Of a stretch of 64,000 nt of DNA, positions 18,193-27,926 are shown in pieces. Below the pieces are notes generated by a model. That model was given only the letters and a program-made list of their open reading frames with translations, had not been told where the DNA came from and made no database searches. The DNA is from Nostoc paludosum FACHB-159. Lineage in GTDB: Bacteria > Cyanobacteriota > Cyanobacteriia > Cyanobacteriales > Nostocaceae. Positions within the stretch are counted from its first letter, which is position 1. Each line of letters begins with the position of its first letter. The position numbers and the translations under genes were made by a program. Location: assembly GCF_014698835.1 (NCBI RefSeq), contig NZ_JACJTU010000008.1:124001-188000 (forward strand), in the 5' to 3' direction.

Positions 18193-20916
18193 ATGACAAC
18201 TGAGCAATTGATAAAAATGATTTATAAAAATTACCGTCGTTTATTAATCTTTATCTTTTCAGCTTTATTGGGGCTGTTATCTAGTTTGACTATGCCGGCT
18301 TGGTCAAATTTTTCCAGCTTACATGCTAATGCTGCTAGTCCTTTAGAATTAGCAAGGGAAGGCGAACAAAGATACAATGCCGGAGAATTAGAAGCAGCAG
18401 CAAAGTTATGGGAAGCGGCGGCTGAGGCTTATGAAAAAGTGGGCGATCGCGATGGTATGACTAAGAGTTTGATTAATAAATCCCAGGCTTTGCAAGATTT
18501 AGGATTGTATCCCAAAGCTTGCAATACTTTACTCCAAGCTTTTGCGATTCAAAACCCCAACTGTAGCCAAATCCAAATCGAGCAACTCCAAAAAAACCTA
18601 GCCCAAAAAAGTGATTCTTTGAGTTTAACTCAAGCGATTGGTTTGCACAGCCTCGGTGATGTCCTACGCAGACAAGGGTTATTACAAAAATCACAAGAAA
18701 TCTTGCAGTTAAGTCTTTCTTCAATTGGCGAATCGGCTGAAAAAAGCGGTGTGCTAGTGAGTTTAGGTAACACCGAACGGATCTTAGGCAACCAAATCCG
18801 CGATCGCTGGGACTATGATGTAGTGACGGACATTATCGATCGCAAATCTGTCGTCGATGCTCTAGGGCCCTACAATCAAGCTGTTAATTACTATATCCAA
18901 GCAACAAAGGTAGCATCAGCGCCACCAATACCTAAAATTCAGGCACAACTCAATCAATTCCAGCTATTACTGGAGATGAAAAGATGGTGGAGCGAACAGA
19001 CGCAACGCCGGATTGCTTCTTGGGCGAGATTTTCTGAATCTAAATTAATTCAACGGGGGAAAGATTTTCTCTCTGGGTTGGAGTTGCAGTTGAGCCAAGA
19101 TGCTCAAGCATTGCAAAATCAAATTTTACCTAACTTAGCTACTCTTGCTCCCAGTCGTGCTGCTATTTATGCCCAAATTAACTTTGCTGATTCTTTGATG
19201 CAAAGCGGACAAATAAATCAGGTTGAACCTTTATTAGAGAATGCACTCCAACAGTCACGGACTTTACAGAGTAGACGAACTGAAACCTATGCTCTAGGGT
19301 ATTTGGGCAAACTTTACGACAAACAAGGACAGTTAAATCGGGCAATCAAACTGACACAGCAAGCACTAATATTAGCCCAAGAACAAGATATCAGTGGTGA
19401 TGCTAGGGAAATTACTTATCTTTGGCAATCTCAGTTAGGAAGTTTACTACGAAAACAGGGAGATCCAAAAGGAGCGATCGCAGCTTACACCGCCGCATTT
19501 AATATTCTGCAATCCCTACGCAGCGATTTAAACGCTAATAATCAAGATGTCCAATTTGACTTTCTCCAAGAAGTCAAACCAGTCTATCTAGAATTAGCAG
19601 ATTTGCTGTTGAAATCAAATTTGACTGACAAGGAATTAAATTCGTTAATGGTTTCTAATTCTATCATTAATCGGGAAAAGTCGGAAAATAAAAATTCTCA
19701 AAAACGTCTAGAATTAGCCCGCCAGGTGATAGAATCTCTGCAATTAGCAGAACTAGATAACTTCTTTCAAGACCCCTGTTCCGAAACAGCAAATGTGGCG
19801 TTGCAAATTGATAATATTGATGCCAATGCAGCTGTAATCTATCCGATTGTTTTGCCAGAACGCTTAGAAGTTATCCTTTCCGTGCCGGGAAAACCCTTGC
19901 AGCAAGTAGTAGTTCCTATTAGCGAACAAGAAGTTAATGAAACTCTAGATCGGCTTTACGATAATTTAGACAACCTTAGTATCAATAACTCTGCACGAAA
20001 TATTCTCTCTACTTCTAACCCAAATCCCCAAGAATTAAAGGAAAATCTGCAAACACTTTTACCAATTTTTGGGGAAGTTTATAATTGGTTAATTAAACCT
20101 TTTGAGGCAGAGCTAGATCCCAAGCAAATCAAAAATTTAGTATTTGTATTAAATGGAAGATTGCAGAGAGTCCCAATAGCTGCACTCTACGATGGACAAA
20201 ACTACTTAATTGAAAAATATGGTATTGCCCTGGTTCCTAGCCTACAACTGCTAGCTCCTCAACAATTGGAAAAAAAACAACTTAAGGTTTTAGCTGCTGG
20301 AGTTAGCGAGCAAATTAAGGTACAAGGGCAATTTTTTGCAGCACTAGTTAATGTTCCAAAGGAATTAGATCAAATTCAACAAACTTTTCCTGCTTCCGAA
20401 AAACTGCTCAATCAAGAGTTTACTATCAAAACTATTCAAAAACAGTTGAAATCAAATTTCCCTGTTATCCACTTAGCTACTCATGGGCTATTTAGTTCTA
20501 ATCCCCAAAAGAATTTTATTATTACAGGAGATGGTCAAAGTATTAGTATTAATGAGTTGAGTGCTTTGCTAAAAGAACCAGGCACAACTATAGAATTATT
20601 AGTGCTAAGTGCCTGTGAAACTGCTACTGGCGATGAACGAGCTGTCTTAGGTTTGGCAGGAATGGCTGTTCGTTCAGGGGCACGCAGTACCCTTGCCACT
20701 CTCTGGCCTGTAGGAGATGCTTCTACCGCCCAATTTATGGGCCAATTTTACGAAGACTTGAAAAAGCCAGAAGCAAAACAAGCTGATGCTTTGAGGAAAG
20801 CTCAACTATCGCTGTTAGAATCTTTGAAGCTAAATCCACCTTTTGAAGAGTTGCAGAATTTACCACCTCATCCTTATTATTGGGCATCTTATGTTTTAGT
20901 TGGAAATTGGCAATAA
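18193..20916 (+). CDS. TPR-CHAT caspase-like protein with an N-terminal export signal
   Basis: A 907-residue protein. The N-terminus has a basic stretch (KNYRRLL) and a hydrophobic segment (about 17-33, FIFSALLGLLSSLTMPAWS), i.e. a signal peptide or membrane anchor. TPR-like helices fill about 50-470. The C-terminal CHAT domain (about 590-907) has both catalytic residues of the caspase/separase clan: His764 in HLATHG and Cys808 in SACETATG. CHAT proteases cut proteins; the best-known cyanobacterial member is HetF. Here it is third in a two-partner-secretion operon, so it may act on the exoprotein or its transporter in the periplasm (inference). An ATG at 18220 is an alternative start that keeps the signal segment. 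Confidence 0.88.
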   Translation: MTTEQLIKMIYKNYRRLLIFIFSALLGLLSSLTMPAWSNFSSLHANAASPLELAREGEQRYNAGELEAAAKLWEAAAEAYEKVGDRDGMTKSLINKSQALQDLGLYPKACNTLLQAFAIQNPNCSQIQIEQLQKNLAQKSDSLSLTQAIGLHSLGDVLRRQGLLQKSQEILQLSLSSIGESAEKSGVLVSLGNTERILGNQIRDRWDYDVVTDIIDRKSVVDALGPYNQAVNYYIQATKVASAPPIPKIQAQLNQFQLLLEMKRWWSEQTQRRIASWARFSESKLIQRGKDFLSGLELQLSQDAQALQNQILPNLATLAPSRAAIYAQINFADSLMQSGQINQVEPLLENALQQSRTLQSRRTETYALGYLGKLYDKQGQLNRAIKLTQQALILAQEQDISGDAREITYLWQSQLGSLLRKQGDPKGAIAAYTAAFNILQSLRSDLNANNQDVQFDFLQEVKPVYLELADLLLKSNLTDKELNSLMVSNSIINREKSENKNSQKRLELARQVIESLQLAELDNFFQDPCSETANVALQIDNIDANAAVIYPIVLPERLEVILSVPGKPLQQVVVPISEQEVNETLDRLYDNLDNLSINNSARNILSTSNPNPQELKENLQTLLPIFGEVYNWLIKPFEAELDPKQIKNLVFVLNGRLQRVPIAALYDGQNYLIEKYGIALVPSLQLLAPQQLEKKQLKVLAAGVSEQIKVQGQFFAALVNVPKELDQIQQTFPASEKLLNQEFTIKTIQKQLKSNFPVIHLATHGLFSSNPQKNFIITGDGQSISINELSALLKEPGTTIELLVLSACETATGDERAVLGLAGMAVRSGARSTLATLWPVGDASTAQFMGQFYEDLKKPEAKQADALRKAQLSLLESLKLNPPFEELQNLPPHPYYWASYVLVGNWQ

Positions 20917-21015
20917 TGGCTGTTGATGGTTGACGGTTAATACAAATTCTCTAAAATTGGGCAACAGATGTAAATTATACAAATTGGAAAAAAGAATGCG
21001 ACAAATAGACCATTT

Positions 21016-21041
21016 GTAGAGACGCGATTGATCGCGTCTTA
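21016..21041. repeat. Dispersed palindrome of the GTAGAGACGCGATT family
   Basis: AGACGCGAT and ATCGCGTCT flank a two-base centre (21020-21039), with GTAG on the left. Related copies are at 29403-29430 and 60149-60175, and a degenerate one at 7395. Here it lies between convergent genes and could end transcripts from both sides. Confidence 0.8.
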
Positions 21042-21057
21042 ACTCAAGGATGTGTTG

Positions 21058-21723
21058 TTAATCGAAATCTGTTGGTTTATTTGGATCGCGGTAATATTCA
21101 AATAATCGAGTAATTTGAGATGGGACAACACGAGTTAGGGACAAGTTTGGGATTTCTGTTTCTCTAAAAAACTCAACTTCCTCGGTTTCAAAACTTGCTT
21201 TTGGAGTCCCACCTATTAATTCGCACTGAAAAAATAGTTTATAAATATGGTATGCCAATGGTGGATATCCATGACGGCTATGATTTCTATCGTAGACAGC
21301 AAGCAGCTTAACAACTCTGGTTTGATATCCAGATTCTTCATAGACTTCTCGTACAACTCCATCACTCGGCGACTCACCTATATCCGCCCAACCTCCTGGT
21401 AATGTCCAACAACCATCTTCTTTTTCTTTTACTAAGAGAATTTTATCTGAATCAAAGACAGCAGCCCTGACATCCACTTTTGGTGTGGCATAACCTACTT
21501 CCGAATTGAATAAATTAAGGAGAGAACTGGCTTCAATATTAGAGTGTGTCGATATAATTTCAGCAGCAATTTGACGCACTAGCTGATAACGTTCTTTGTC
21601 AAATGGGTTTTCATTATATGTCAATCCATTTTGAGCGATCGCTTGTAATTTTTGTCCCCATTCTAACCACTTGAGGCTCATTTCAGCTTCTTGTGCGATT
21701 ATTTGGTTCGGAATTTTACTCAT
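21058..21723 (-). CDS. NUDIX hydrolase with Nudix_N-type N-terminal domain
   Basis: A 221-residue soluble enzyme. A helical N-terminal part (about 15-75, KWLEWGQKLQAIAQNGLTY) resembles the extra domain in some ADP-ribose pyrophosphatase-like NUDIX proteins. It is followed by the NUDIX fold with a perfect Nudix box at 111-133 (G-x5-E-x7-REVYEE-x-G). These enzymes hydrolyse nucleoside diphosphates linked to another group; ADP-ribose or a related nucleotide sugar is likely but not proven. A monocistronic gene, convergent with the CHAT operon. Confidence 0.88.
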   Translation of the reverse strand: MSKIPNQIIAQEAEMSLKWLEWGQKLQAIAQNGLTYNENPFDKERYQLVRQIAAEIISTHSNIEASSLLNLFNSEVGYATPKVDVRAAVFDSDKILLVKEKEDGCWTLPGGWADIGESPSDGVVREVYEESGYQTRVVKLLAVYDRNHSRHGYPPLAYHIYKLFFQCELIGGTPKASFETEEVEFFRETEIPNLSLTRVVPSQITRLFEYYRDPNKPTDFD

Positions 21724-21929
21724 AATCTTGCAACTACAATTTGCTGTTAAATCTCATTGATTGATGTCATAATAATTTATTTTTTTAAAAAACAAATTAT
21801 TAATGACAATTTTTTCAGCAGTCTTTTGCTACTAAACCTAATCTGCTCAAACAAATTAACTATGCTCGTCTATTTGACCAGCTAAGATGCTATGCTTCCA
21901 TTACCATATCGGAATTCAGAATATTTTAA

Positions 21930-22955
21930 TTAATACCGAATTCGTGGGTCTACATAAGCATTTAAAATGTCAATTAAAATGCTGGCACTGACAACGATCG
22001 CTCCAAAAAATACTAATACTCCCTGGACTGTGGGATAATCGCGATCGCTAATGGCTTGATACAGCCGATTGGCTAACCCAGGCCAAGAAAATGTTACCTC
22101 TGTCAAAATCGCTCCACCCAACAAAGACGCAAAGGTTAATCCCAAAACTGTAATCACCGGAATTAAGGCATTTTTCAACGCGTGGGAGACTAAAATCTTA
22201 TTTTCACCAATACCTCTGGCTCTAGCTGCTTCTACATAATCTGCTTGTAAGGTTTGCTTCAAATTAACTCGCACAATTCGTTCAAAAATCCCACTCAGCA
22301 AAAGCCCTAAAGTCAAACTCGGTAAGGCAAGATGATGCAAAGATGTAAAAAACTGAGTCAAGTTTCCAGCTAGTAAGCTATCAATTGTATACAATCCTGT
22401 GATGGGTGTGGGGGCGGGAAGGTTGGGCGGAAAACGGTTAGAGTTGGGAAACCAACCAAGTTGTACTGAAAAAATTAACTGCAAAAGCATTCCCGCCCAA
22501 AACATAGGGAGTGCGTAGGTGACGATACCAAACAACCGCCCACCCAAATCAAAAGATGTTCCAGGGCGGGAAGCCGAAAGAGTACCGACTAAAATTCCTA
22601 CCATGAGTGCAACAGTCATACTACATACAGCTAACTCCACCGTCGCTGGAAAATATTGTGCAATGATATTCCAAACATTCTCTCCCCGACTCAACAAAGA
22701 AGTTCCTAAATCAAACCGCAACACATTCCCTAAGTAATTTAGATACTGTAACCACAAAGGCAGATCTAAACCGAGTTGTTTTCGCAATTCTTCTTTAGCG
22801 GCTTCTGGCGCACGTCCACCGAGAATCGCATCTGCTGGATCTCCTGGTGTTGCTCTGAGTAAGAGAAATACAATAGTGATGATAGTTAATAGCTGAAGTG
22901 GTGCTAACAACAACCGGGAAACAATGTAATATTGTAAAGCTTTAGAGCGAGACAT
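21930..22955 (-). CDS. Peptide/nickel-type ABC transporter permease (DppB/OppB-like)
   Basis: A 341-residue membrane protein with the DppB N-terminus (helix at about 15-33, then TPGDPADAILGGRAP and LGLDLPLWLQYLNYLGNVL), six predicted helices and the EAA-type loop EAARARGIGENKILVSHALKNA. It should pair with a DppC-type permease such as that at 7529. The solute-binding protein gene lies 175 bases upstream on the same strand, so the order is binding protein then permease; the spacer is a long STRR inverted repeat that might reduce permease expression. Confidence 0.92.
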   Translation of the reverse strand: MSRSKALQYYIVSRLLLAPLQLLTIITIVFLLLRATPGDPADAILGGRAPEAAKEELRKQLGLDLPLWLQYLNYLGNVLRFDLGTSLLSRGENVWNIIAQYFPATVELAVCSMTVALMVGILVGTLSASRPGTSFDLGGRLFGIVTYALPMFWAGMLLQLIFSVQLGWFPNSNRFPPNLPAPTPITGLYTIDSLLAGNLTQFFTSLHHLALPSLTLGLLLSGIFERIVRVNLKQTLQADYVEAARARGIGENKILVSHALKNALIPVITVLGLTFASLLGGAILTEVTFSWPGLANRLYQAISDRDYPTVQGVLVFFGAIVVSASILIDILNAYVDPRIRY

Positions 22956-22962
22956 AAATAAT

Positions 22963-23133
22963 TCGTAATTCGTAATTCGTAATTCGTAATTTGTAATTCG
23001 TAATTTGTAATTCGTAGTTCGTATTTTTTGAGCTTTTTGCTACACAAAATTGCCAATTTTTTGGCTTTTAGGTGTTGGTGATTTAGGCTTCAACAAATTT
23101 AATTACGAATTACGAATTACGAACTACGAATTA
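22963..23133. repeat. Inverted STRR (AATTCGT against ACGAATT) between transporter genes
   Basis: The left arm (about 22963-23031) is a run of AATTCGT/AATTTGT heptamers; the right arm (about 23100-23133) is the same motif inverted, ending at the binding-protein stop codon. The arms are complementary over roughly 30 bases and enclose about 70 bases, so the transcript would fold into a long hairpin between the two cistrons. Confidence 0.8.
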
Positions 23134-24783
23134 CTTTTTAATTGTTTGGTAAACCAAAATTTGGTTTGGATTAAGTTTTACATTACTAATACCATTTCTG
23201 GCAAATACATAGTCTTTGTTTTGCCATAATGGAACGTAAGGTACATCTGTGATTACCTGGTTTTGAATATCAGCAAAAATTTTCTGACGCGCTTGGGGGT
23301 TTTGTTCTTGACGTTGCTGGTCAATCAATTTATTCATGACTTCGCTATAGTAAAACGAACCCTGACTTTGACTGCCTCCATCTTCACATCCTTTAGCAGC
23401 AGAACCCTTATCACAATACAAAAATGGCTGGACGTAATTATCTGGATCTAAAAAGTCTGGATACCAATCAAGTAAAGCTGCTGGATATAATCCTCTAGCA
23501 ATGTCTTTAAAGAAAGCAGGGCCTTCGGCAACGGCGACTTCAAATTGCAGGATTCCGTCCATTTTGGCATCAACAAGCGATTTAAGTGTCTGTGCTGCCA
23601 AACTCCGAGTAGGCGAACTAGAAGGATACCAAACTTGAACTTTTGCAGGATTTTCTTTAGAAAATCCAGCGGTAGTTAATAATTGTTTAGCTCGATCGAA
23701 ATTAGCATCACCATATTTATCTTTAAATAATGGCACAGATACATTAAATGTAGTGGGAATCATGCTATAAAGCGGGTCTGCTTGACCAAGTAAGACTCGT
23801 TCATTTATTAATGGACGGTCTACTATTGAAGCGATCGCAGCTCTTACTTCTACCCTATCTAAAGGCTTTTGATTCCGGTTTAACACCATATAACTGACTA
23901 CGCTACCCTGAGCAGCGATCGCTTGCCAATCTCCTTTTTTACCACCTTCTTCCAAACTCCGAGTTTGGTCTGGTTGTAGCGATAAATAAGCTACATCAAT
24001 TGCACCTGTACGGAAAGCATTAAACAAGTTAACAGGACTAGTCTGAATTTGGACGTTAACACCGTTGTTAGCTGGTTTTTCGCCCCAATACTTATCAAAC
24101 ACATCAAATCGTAGTGAATCAGTACCATACTGGGCTAACTTGTAAGGGCCAGTACCTACAAAAATATTCGGTTTGAATTTACCCGCACCAACTTCATAAG
24201 CTTTCGGCGAAACTGCACACACCCCAGGAAAGGCTAGCAATGAGGGAAACGCTGCAAAGGGCTTTTTCAGCTTAATGCTTAATTCATATTTGCCTGTGGT
24301 TTTCACTGAATCTACTATATCGCCTAGTAAGAAAGAGGGTTTTCCTTTATTTTCAATAAACCGCTGGATGGTAAACGCCATTGCTTGGGCGTTGAAGGGA
24401 GTTCCATCGTGAAAAACTACTCCCTGGCGTAAAGGGATGGTGTAAGTTAAACCATCTTGACTGACTTTCGGTAATGCTGTGGCGAGTTGGGGTTTAATTT
24501 CTATGCTTCCTGGTTCGTAAGTATAAAGGCGATCGCTCATATTAAACACTAAACCCAGCGCTGCCAACTCATAAGCATCAGCCGGATCGAGGGTTCTCGG
24601 TTTGGCTGTTGTACCTATAGTAATGCGCCCATCACCTGTAGGACTATTTACAGAACCCGATGGTGGCGTAGTTGTTTGTGGACGAGGAGCGCAACTCACA
24701 ACTAAAAATAAACATACACAGAACAAAGATAGGAATCGTATAATCCGACTCCAGCGTTTCACGGACAAGGAAAACCATGTCAT
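23131..24783 (-). CDS. ABC transporter substrate-binding lipoprotein, peptide/nickel family (DppA/OppA-like)
   Basis: A 550-residue family 5 extracellular solute-binding protein. The signal peptide ends in a lipobox LVVSC with lipidated Cys31, followed by a Pro/Thr-rich linker. Family motifs include LDPADAYE near the start, LRQGVVFHDGTPFNAQAM (the typical RxGVxFHDGxP signature) and QKPLDRVEVRAAIASIVDR. It presumably binds oligopeptides or another solute and delivers it to the DppB-type permease encoded downstream. Two Cys residues near 425-435 (LYCDKGSAAKGCEDG) could form a disulfide. Confidence 0.92.
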   Translation of the reverse strand: MTWFSLSVKRWSRIIRFLSLFCVCLFLVVSCAPRPQTTTPPSGSVNSPTGDGRITIGTTAKPRTLDPADAYELAALGLVFNMSDRLYTYEPGSIEIKPQLATALPKVSQDGLTYTIPLRQGVVFHDGTPFNAQAMAFTIQRFIENKGKPSFLLGDIVDSVKTTGKYELSIKLKKPFAAFPSLLAFPGVCAVSPKAYEVGAGKFKPNIFVGTGPYKLAQYGTDSLRFDVFDKYWGEKPANNGVNVQIQTSPVNLFNAFRTGAIDVAYLSLQPDQTRSLEEGGKKGDWQAIAAQGSVVSYMVLNRNQKPLDRVEVRAAIASIVDRPLINERVLLGQADPLYSMIPTTFNVSVPLFKDKYGDANFDRAKQLLTTAGFSKENPAKVQVWYPSSSPTRSLAAQTLKSLVDAKMDGILQFEVAVAEGPAFFKDIARGLYPAALLDWYPDFLDPDNYVQPFLYCDKGSAAKGCEDGGSQSQGSFYYSEVMNKLIDQQRQEQNPQARQKIFADIQNQVITDVPYVPLWQNKDYVFARNGISNVKLNPNQILVYQTIKK

Positions 24784-25168
24784 AGCGATAAAATTTTAGA
24801 TATCAGCGGTCAGACATCTTACTACATTTGCGGCTATTGTGCCTTAATTTTTACAAATAATTTTGGCAATGGTTGTAGCTAAGTATATACGTACAAATAA
24901 GCTTATATATTGCCCTATTTTCAGTATTCGTGCAGCATCTGTGAAAGGATAATACCGTCATTATTGGTTCGTCCTTTGTAAATACAAATGCTAATCACTA
25001 ATGACAAAGGACAATTAGTTAAATGAGGAAAAATTTTTATTTAATTAAGATTTTAAACATTGGCGAAATTTGTCGTAAATTCATAGTAACTAGGGAAGTA
25101 AGTTTGTTAAGCTCTGACAGTAACTCAAGTAGCGTACATAAAAACTTAGCCTGTTGCTGCTTGGTTAC
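24784..25168. other. Intergenic region
   Basis: No gene is supported. GTCCTTTGT (24971-24979) and ACAAAGGAC (25004-25012) form a 9-bp inverted repeat. The rest is AT-rich and probably carries divergent promoters for the binding-protein gene and the hypothetical gene at 25169, but no clear boxes are seen. Confidence 0.35.
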
Positions 25169-25630
25169 ATGTACCGTGGAGCCGTTTATTATAGAGAACG
25201 GCTGCATGGTTTGGCTGACAAATCTAGTGTTTATACATCAGCGAAAAAAGCGATCGCGATATCACCAACAGCAGATTTAAAGTCTAATAGCGAGACTAAT
25301 ACCGTGAAGTATTTCTTTCTATCTGAAGGATGGACAGTTGCTAGAGTATGGGCATCTGACGGACTCTGGCAAATCACCGCATGGCGACGCCAACCAGATA
25401 TTCAGCGAATGAATATTTGTTTAGTGGAAGAAAACGAATTGCTATGGCTTTATCGAGTTGAAGAAGCCATTTTAACCGTAGAAGTGAAGCCAACAACTCC
25501 TGTAAACGCCAGTCAGACTATCGGTCAAGTAGTACTCAAGCGTTTGATGAGCGCCGAACAAGTAATCGAACGCCTGGGTAGCGCCCAAACGAAGTGTCAC
25601 CTGCAAAATATCCAGCTGGTGGTTCAGTAA
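25169..25630 (+). CDS. Conserved-looking hypothetical protein upstream of psbB
   Basis: A 153-residue soluble protein from ATG 25169; a TTG five codons upstream is an alternative. No signal peptide or membrane span. The middle is rich in aromatic residues (FFLSEGWTVARVWASDGLWQ, then ITAWRRQPDIQRMN), and the C-terminal part is helical (VLKRLMSAEQVIERLG). Even amino-acid use with no repeats argues for a real gene. I recognise no named domain. It is 492 bases before psbB on the same strand; an STRR cluster lies between, so co-transcription is uncertain. Confidence 0.6.
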   Translation: MYRGAVYYRERLHGLADKSSVYTSAKKAIAISPTADLKSNSETNTVKYFFLSEGWTVARVWASDGLWQITAWRRQPDIQRMNICLVEENELLWLYRVEEAILTVEVKPTTPVNASQTIGQVVLKRLMSAEQVIERLGSAQTKCHLQNIQLVVQ

Positions 25631-26122
25631 CAATTGGTCATGGGGCATGGGGCATAGAGCATGGGCTAGAGGGGCAGACGAAGAATAATAACTCTTAACT
25701 CCTCACTCCTGACTCCTCACTCCTAATGCCCAATGCCCAATGCCCAATGCCCAATGCCCCATTCCGTAAAGAAAAGATAAGCAAATTTAATCCCTGACAG
25801 GATTGGTAGCGAAAAAACTTACACATGCTACGCGATCGCATTAATTTACACGCTTGCAAACAGTTCCATCAATAGTTACACTTTTTAAAACATTCTCATT
25901 TTTGCTTGGCGATGGCTACCCTACGGGGTAAATCTCAAGGGAGCAAGTAAGCATTGCCAAACACCCACGCTGTCTGATTTTATAAGACTAAGCCGTGGTA
26001 TGACTCTGGCTCTGGCAATAACAAAAAACAAAAGAGAGTTTTCTGAGTAGCGGCTTTCGTTTCTCAGAACCTCGGTAAGAAAATTGCTTTGTAAACTAAC
26101 TCATCGAGGAGGAGCGTAGTCG
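25631..26122. other. Intergenic region upstream of psbB with two STRR blocks
   Basis: Bases 25636-25668 hold CATGGGG-type heptamers, and 25686-25761 hold TAACTCCTCAC- and CCCAATG-type heptamers, the second again roughly inverted to the first (GGGCAT against ATGCCC). The 350 bases after that are the psbB leader region; no clear sigma-70 boxes were found by eye. A perfect AGGAGGAG ribosome binding site is at 26106-26113, ten bases before the psbB start. Confidence 0.55.
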
Positions 26123-27652
26123 ATGGGACTACCCTGGTACCGAGTACATACAGTCGTTCTGAACGATCCAGGGCGGCTGATTTCTGTACACCTGATGCAC
26201 ACTGCCTTAGTAGCAGGCTGGGCTGGTTCAATGGCACTATATGAACTGGCTACTTTTGACCCAAGCGATCCGGTTCTTAACCCGATGTGGCGTCAAGGAA
26301 TGTTCGTGCTGCCCTTCATGGCACGTTTGGGCGTTACCCAATCTTGGGGTGGTTGGAGTGTTACCAGTGCTTCAACAGGCGATCCTGGCTTTTGGTCATT
26401 TGAAGGCGTTGCTGCGGCTCACATCGTTCTTTCCGGTCTATTATTCCTAGCCGCCGTTTGGCACTGGGTTTACTGGGATTTGGAACTCTTTAGAGACCCC
26501 CGCACAGGTGAACCCGCTTTAGATTTGCCAAAAATGTTTGGCATTCACTTGTTCTTATCTGGTCTACTTTGCTTTGGCTTTGGTGCTTTCCACCTCACCG
26601 GACTATTTGGGCCGGGGATGTGGGTTTCTGATGCCTACGGTATAACAGGCAGCATCCAGCCAGTAGCGCCAGAATGGGGCCCAGATGGTTTTAACCCATA
26701 TAACCCTGGCGGCATTGTGGCTCACCACATTGCTGCTGGTGTTGTTGGTATTATTGCAGGCTTATTCCACCTCACAGTCCGACCCCCTGAAAGGCTCTAC
26801 AAAGCTCTACGGATGGGGAACATTGAAACAGTACTTTCTAGCAGTATCGCAGCAGTATTCTTTGCTGCTTTCGTAGTAGCAGGTACTATGTGGTACGGTA
26901 ACGCTACCACCCCCATTGAACTGTTTGGCCCTACCCGTTACCAATGGGATCAAGGCTACTTCCGTCAAGAAATTCAGCGTCGCGTCCAAAATAGTGTTGG
27001 TCAAGGTGCAACCCTTGAGCAAGCTTGGTCGCAAATTCCAGAAAAACTAGCTTTCTACGATTATGTCGGCAATAGCCCAGCTAAAGGCGGTCTATTCCGT
27101 ACAGGACCAATGGTTAAAGGTGATGGCATTGCTCAATCTTGGCAAGGTCACGCTGTATTCAAAGATTCCGAAGGACGCGAGTTGACCGTGCGTCGTCTCC
27201 CCAACTTCTTTGAAACCTTCCCAGTAGTCTTGACCGACGCTGATGGAATTGTCCGTGCTGACATTCCCTTCCGTCGTGCAGAATCTAAGTATAGCTTCGA
27301 GCAATCTGGTGTTACCGTTAGTTTCTACGGTGGTGACCTCAATGGTCAGACCTTTACAGACCCAGCTGACGTGAAGAAATATGCTCGTAAGGCTCAAGGC
27401 GGTGAAATCTTTGAATTTGACCGGGAAACCTTGAACTCTGACGGCGTATTCCGCACCAGTCCTAGAGGTTGGTTTACCTTTGGACACGCTGTGTTTGCTT
27501 TACTATTCTTCTTCGGTCACCTGTGGCACGGCGCTCGTACAATTTACAGAGACGTATTTGCCGGTGTTGAAGCGGATCTAGAAGAACAAGTCGAATGGGG
27601 TCTATTCCAGAAAGTGGGTGACAAATCTACCCGCCGGAAGGAAGCCCTCTAA
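26123..27652 (+). CDS. psbB: Photosystem II chlorophyll-binding core antenna CP47
   Basis: At 509 residues it has the standard CP47 length, and the N-terminus [19 protein letters not shown] is characteristic. CP47 binds chlorophyll a and passes excitation to the D1-D2 reaction centre of photosystem II in the thylakoid membrane. Six membrane helices with chlorophyll-ligand histidines are visible (e.g. [63 protein letters not shown]), and the large lumenal loop lies at about 258-440. A strong AGGAGGAG precedes the start. psbT follows 130 bases downstream, the usual cyanobacterial order. Confidence 0.99.
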   Translation: MGLPWYRVHTVVLNDPGRLISVHLMHTALVAGWAGSMALYELATFDPSDPVLNPMWRQGMFVLPFMARLGVTQSWGGWSVTSASTGDPGFWSFEGVAAAHIVLSGLLFLAAVWHWVYWDLELFRDPRTGEPALDLPKMFGIHLFLSGLLCFGFGAFHLTGLFGPGMWVSDAYGITGSIQPVAPEWGPDGFNPYNPGGIVAHHIAAGVVGIIAGLFHLTVRPPERLYKALRMGNIETVLSSSIAAVFFAAFVVAGTMWYGNATTPIELFGPTRYQWDQGYFRQEIQRRVQNSVGQGATLEQAWSQIPEKLAFYDYVGNSPAKGGLFRTGPMVKGDGIAQSWQGHAVFKDSEGRELTVRRLPNFFETFPVVLTDADGIVRADIPFRRAESKYSFEQSGVTVSFYGGDLNGQTFTDPADVKKYARKAQGGEIFEFDRETLNSDGVFRTSPRGWFTFGHAVFALLFFFGHLWHGARTIYRDVFAGVEADLEEQVEWGLFQKVGDKSTRRKEAL

Positions 27653-27782
27653 GGGACTGGGGACTGGGCACTGGGAACTAGGCAAGGAGTATTTAGGAAT
27701 ACTTTGTTAGTAACCAATACCCAATCCTCAATACCAAATACCTAATCCCTCATTACTAGCTGGATAGGCAGGAACTCATAAA

Positions 27783-27887
27783 ATGGAAAGCGTTGCATAC
27801 ATCTTAATTTTTACCCTGTGTATAGGTGTTCTCTTTTTTGCGATCGCATTTCGCGAACCCCCCCGCTTTGAGAAAAAAGAGAAGTAG
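27783..27887 (+). CDS. psbT: Photosystem II reaction centre protein T
   Basis: A 34-residue single-helix protein: MESVAYILIFTLCIGVLFFA followed by a short polar tail (FREPPRFEKKEK). Sequence, size and position directly after psbB identify PsbT, which sits at the photosystem II dimer interface. The ATG is at 27783 and the stop TAG at 27885-27887. The GCGATCGC octamer in the gene encodes part of the helix. The psbB-psbT spacer is an STRR-like tract (GGGACTG, CAATACC units). Confidence 0.96.
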   Translation: MESVAYILIFTLCIGVLFFAIAFREPPRFEKKEK

Positions 27888-27926
27888 ATCGCTATTACCA
27901 CAACTTTAAGCGCATTCAATGTTAGT

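Noticed and set aside
18193..20916. TPR-CHAT partner of a type III-E CRISPR effector (craspase-like)
   Set aside because: No CRISPR or Cas7-11 gene is present, and the protein carries an export segment and sits in a secretion operon.
25023..25280. 85-codon plus-strand open frame overlapping the gene at 25169
   Set aside because: Overlaps the better-supported 153-residue frame, has biased Cys/Ser-rich composition and no domain-like pattern.
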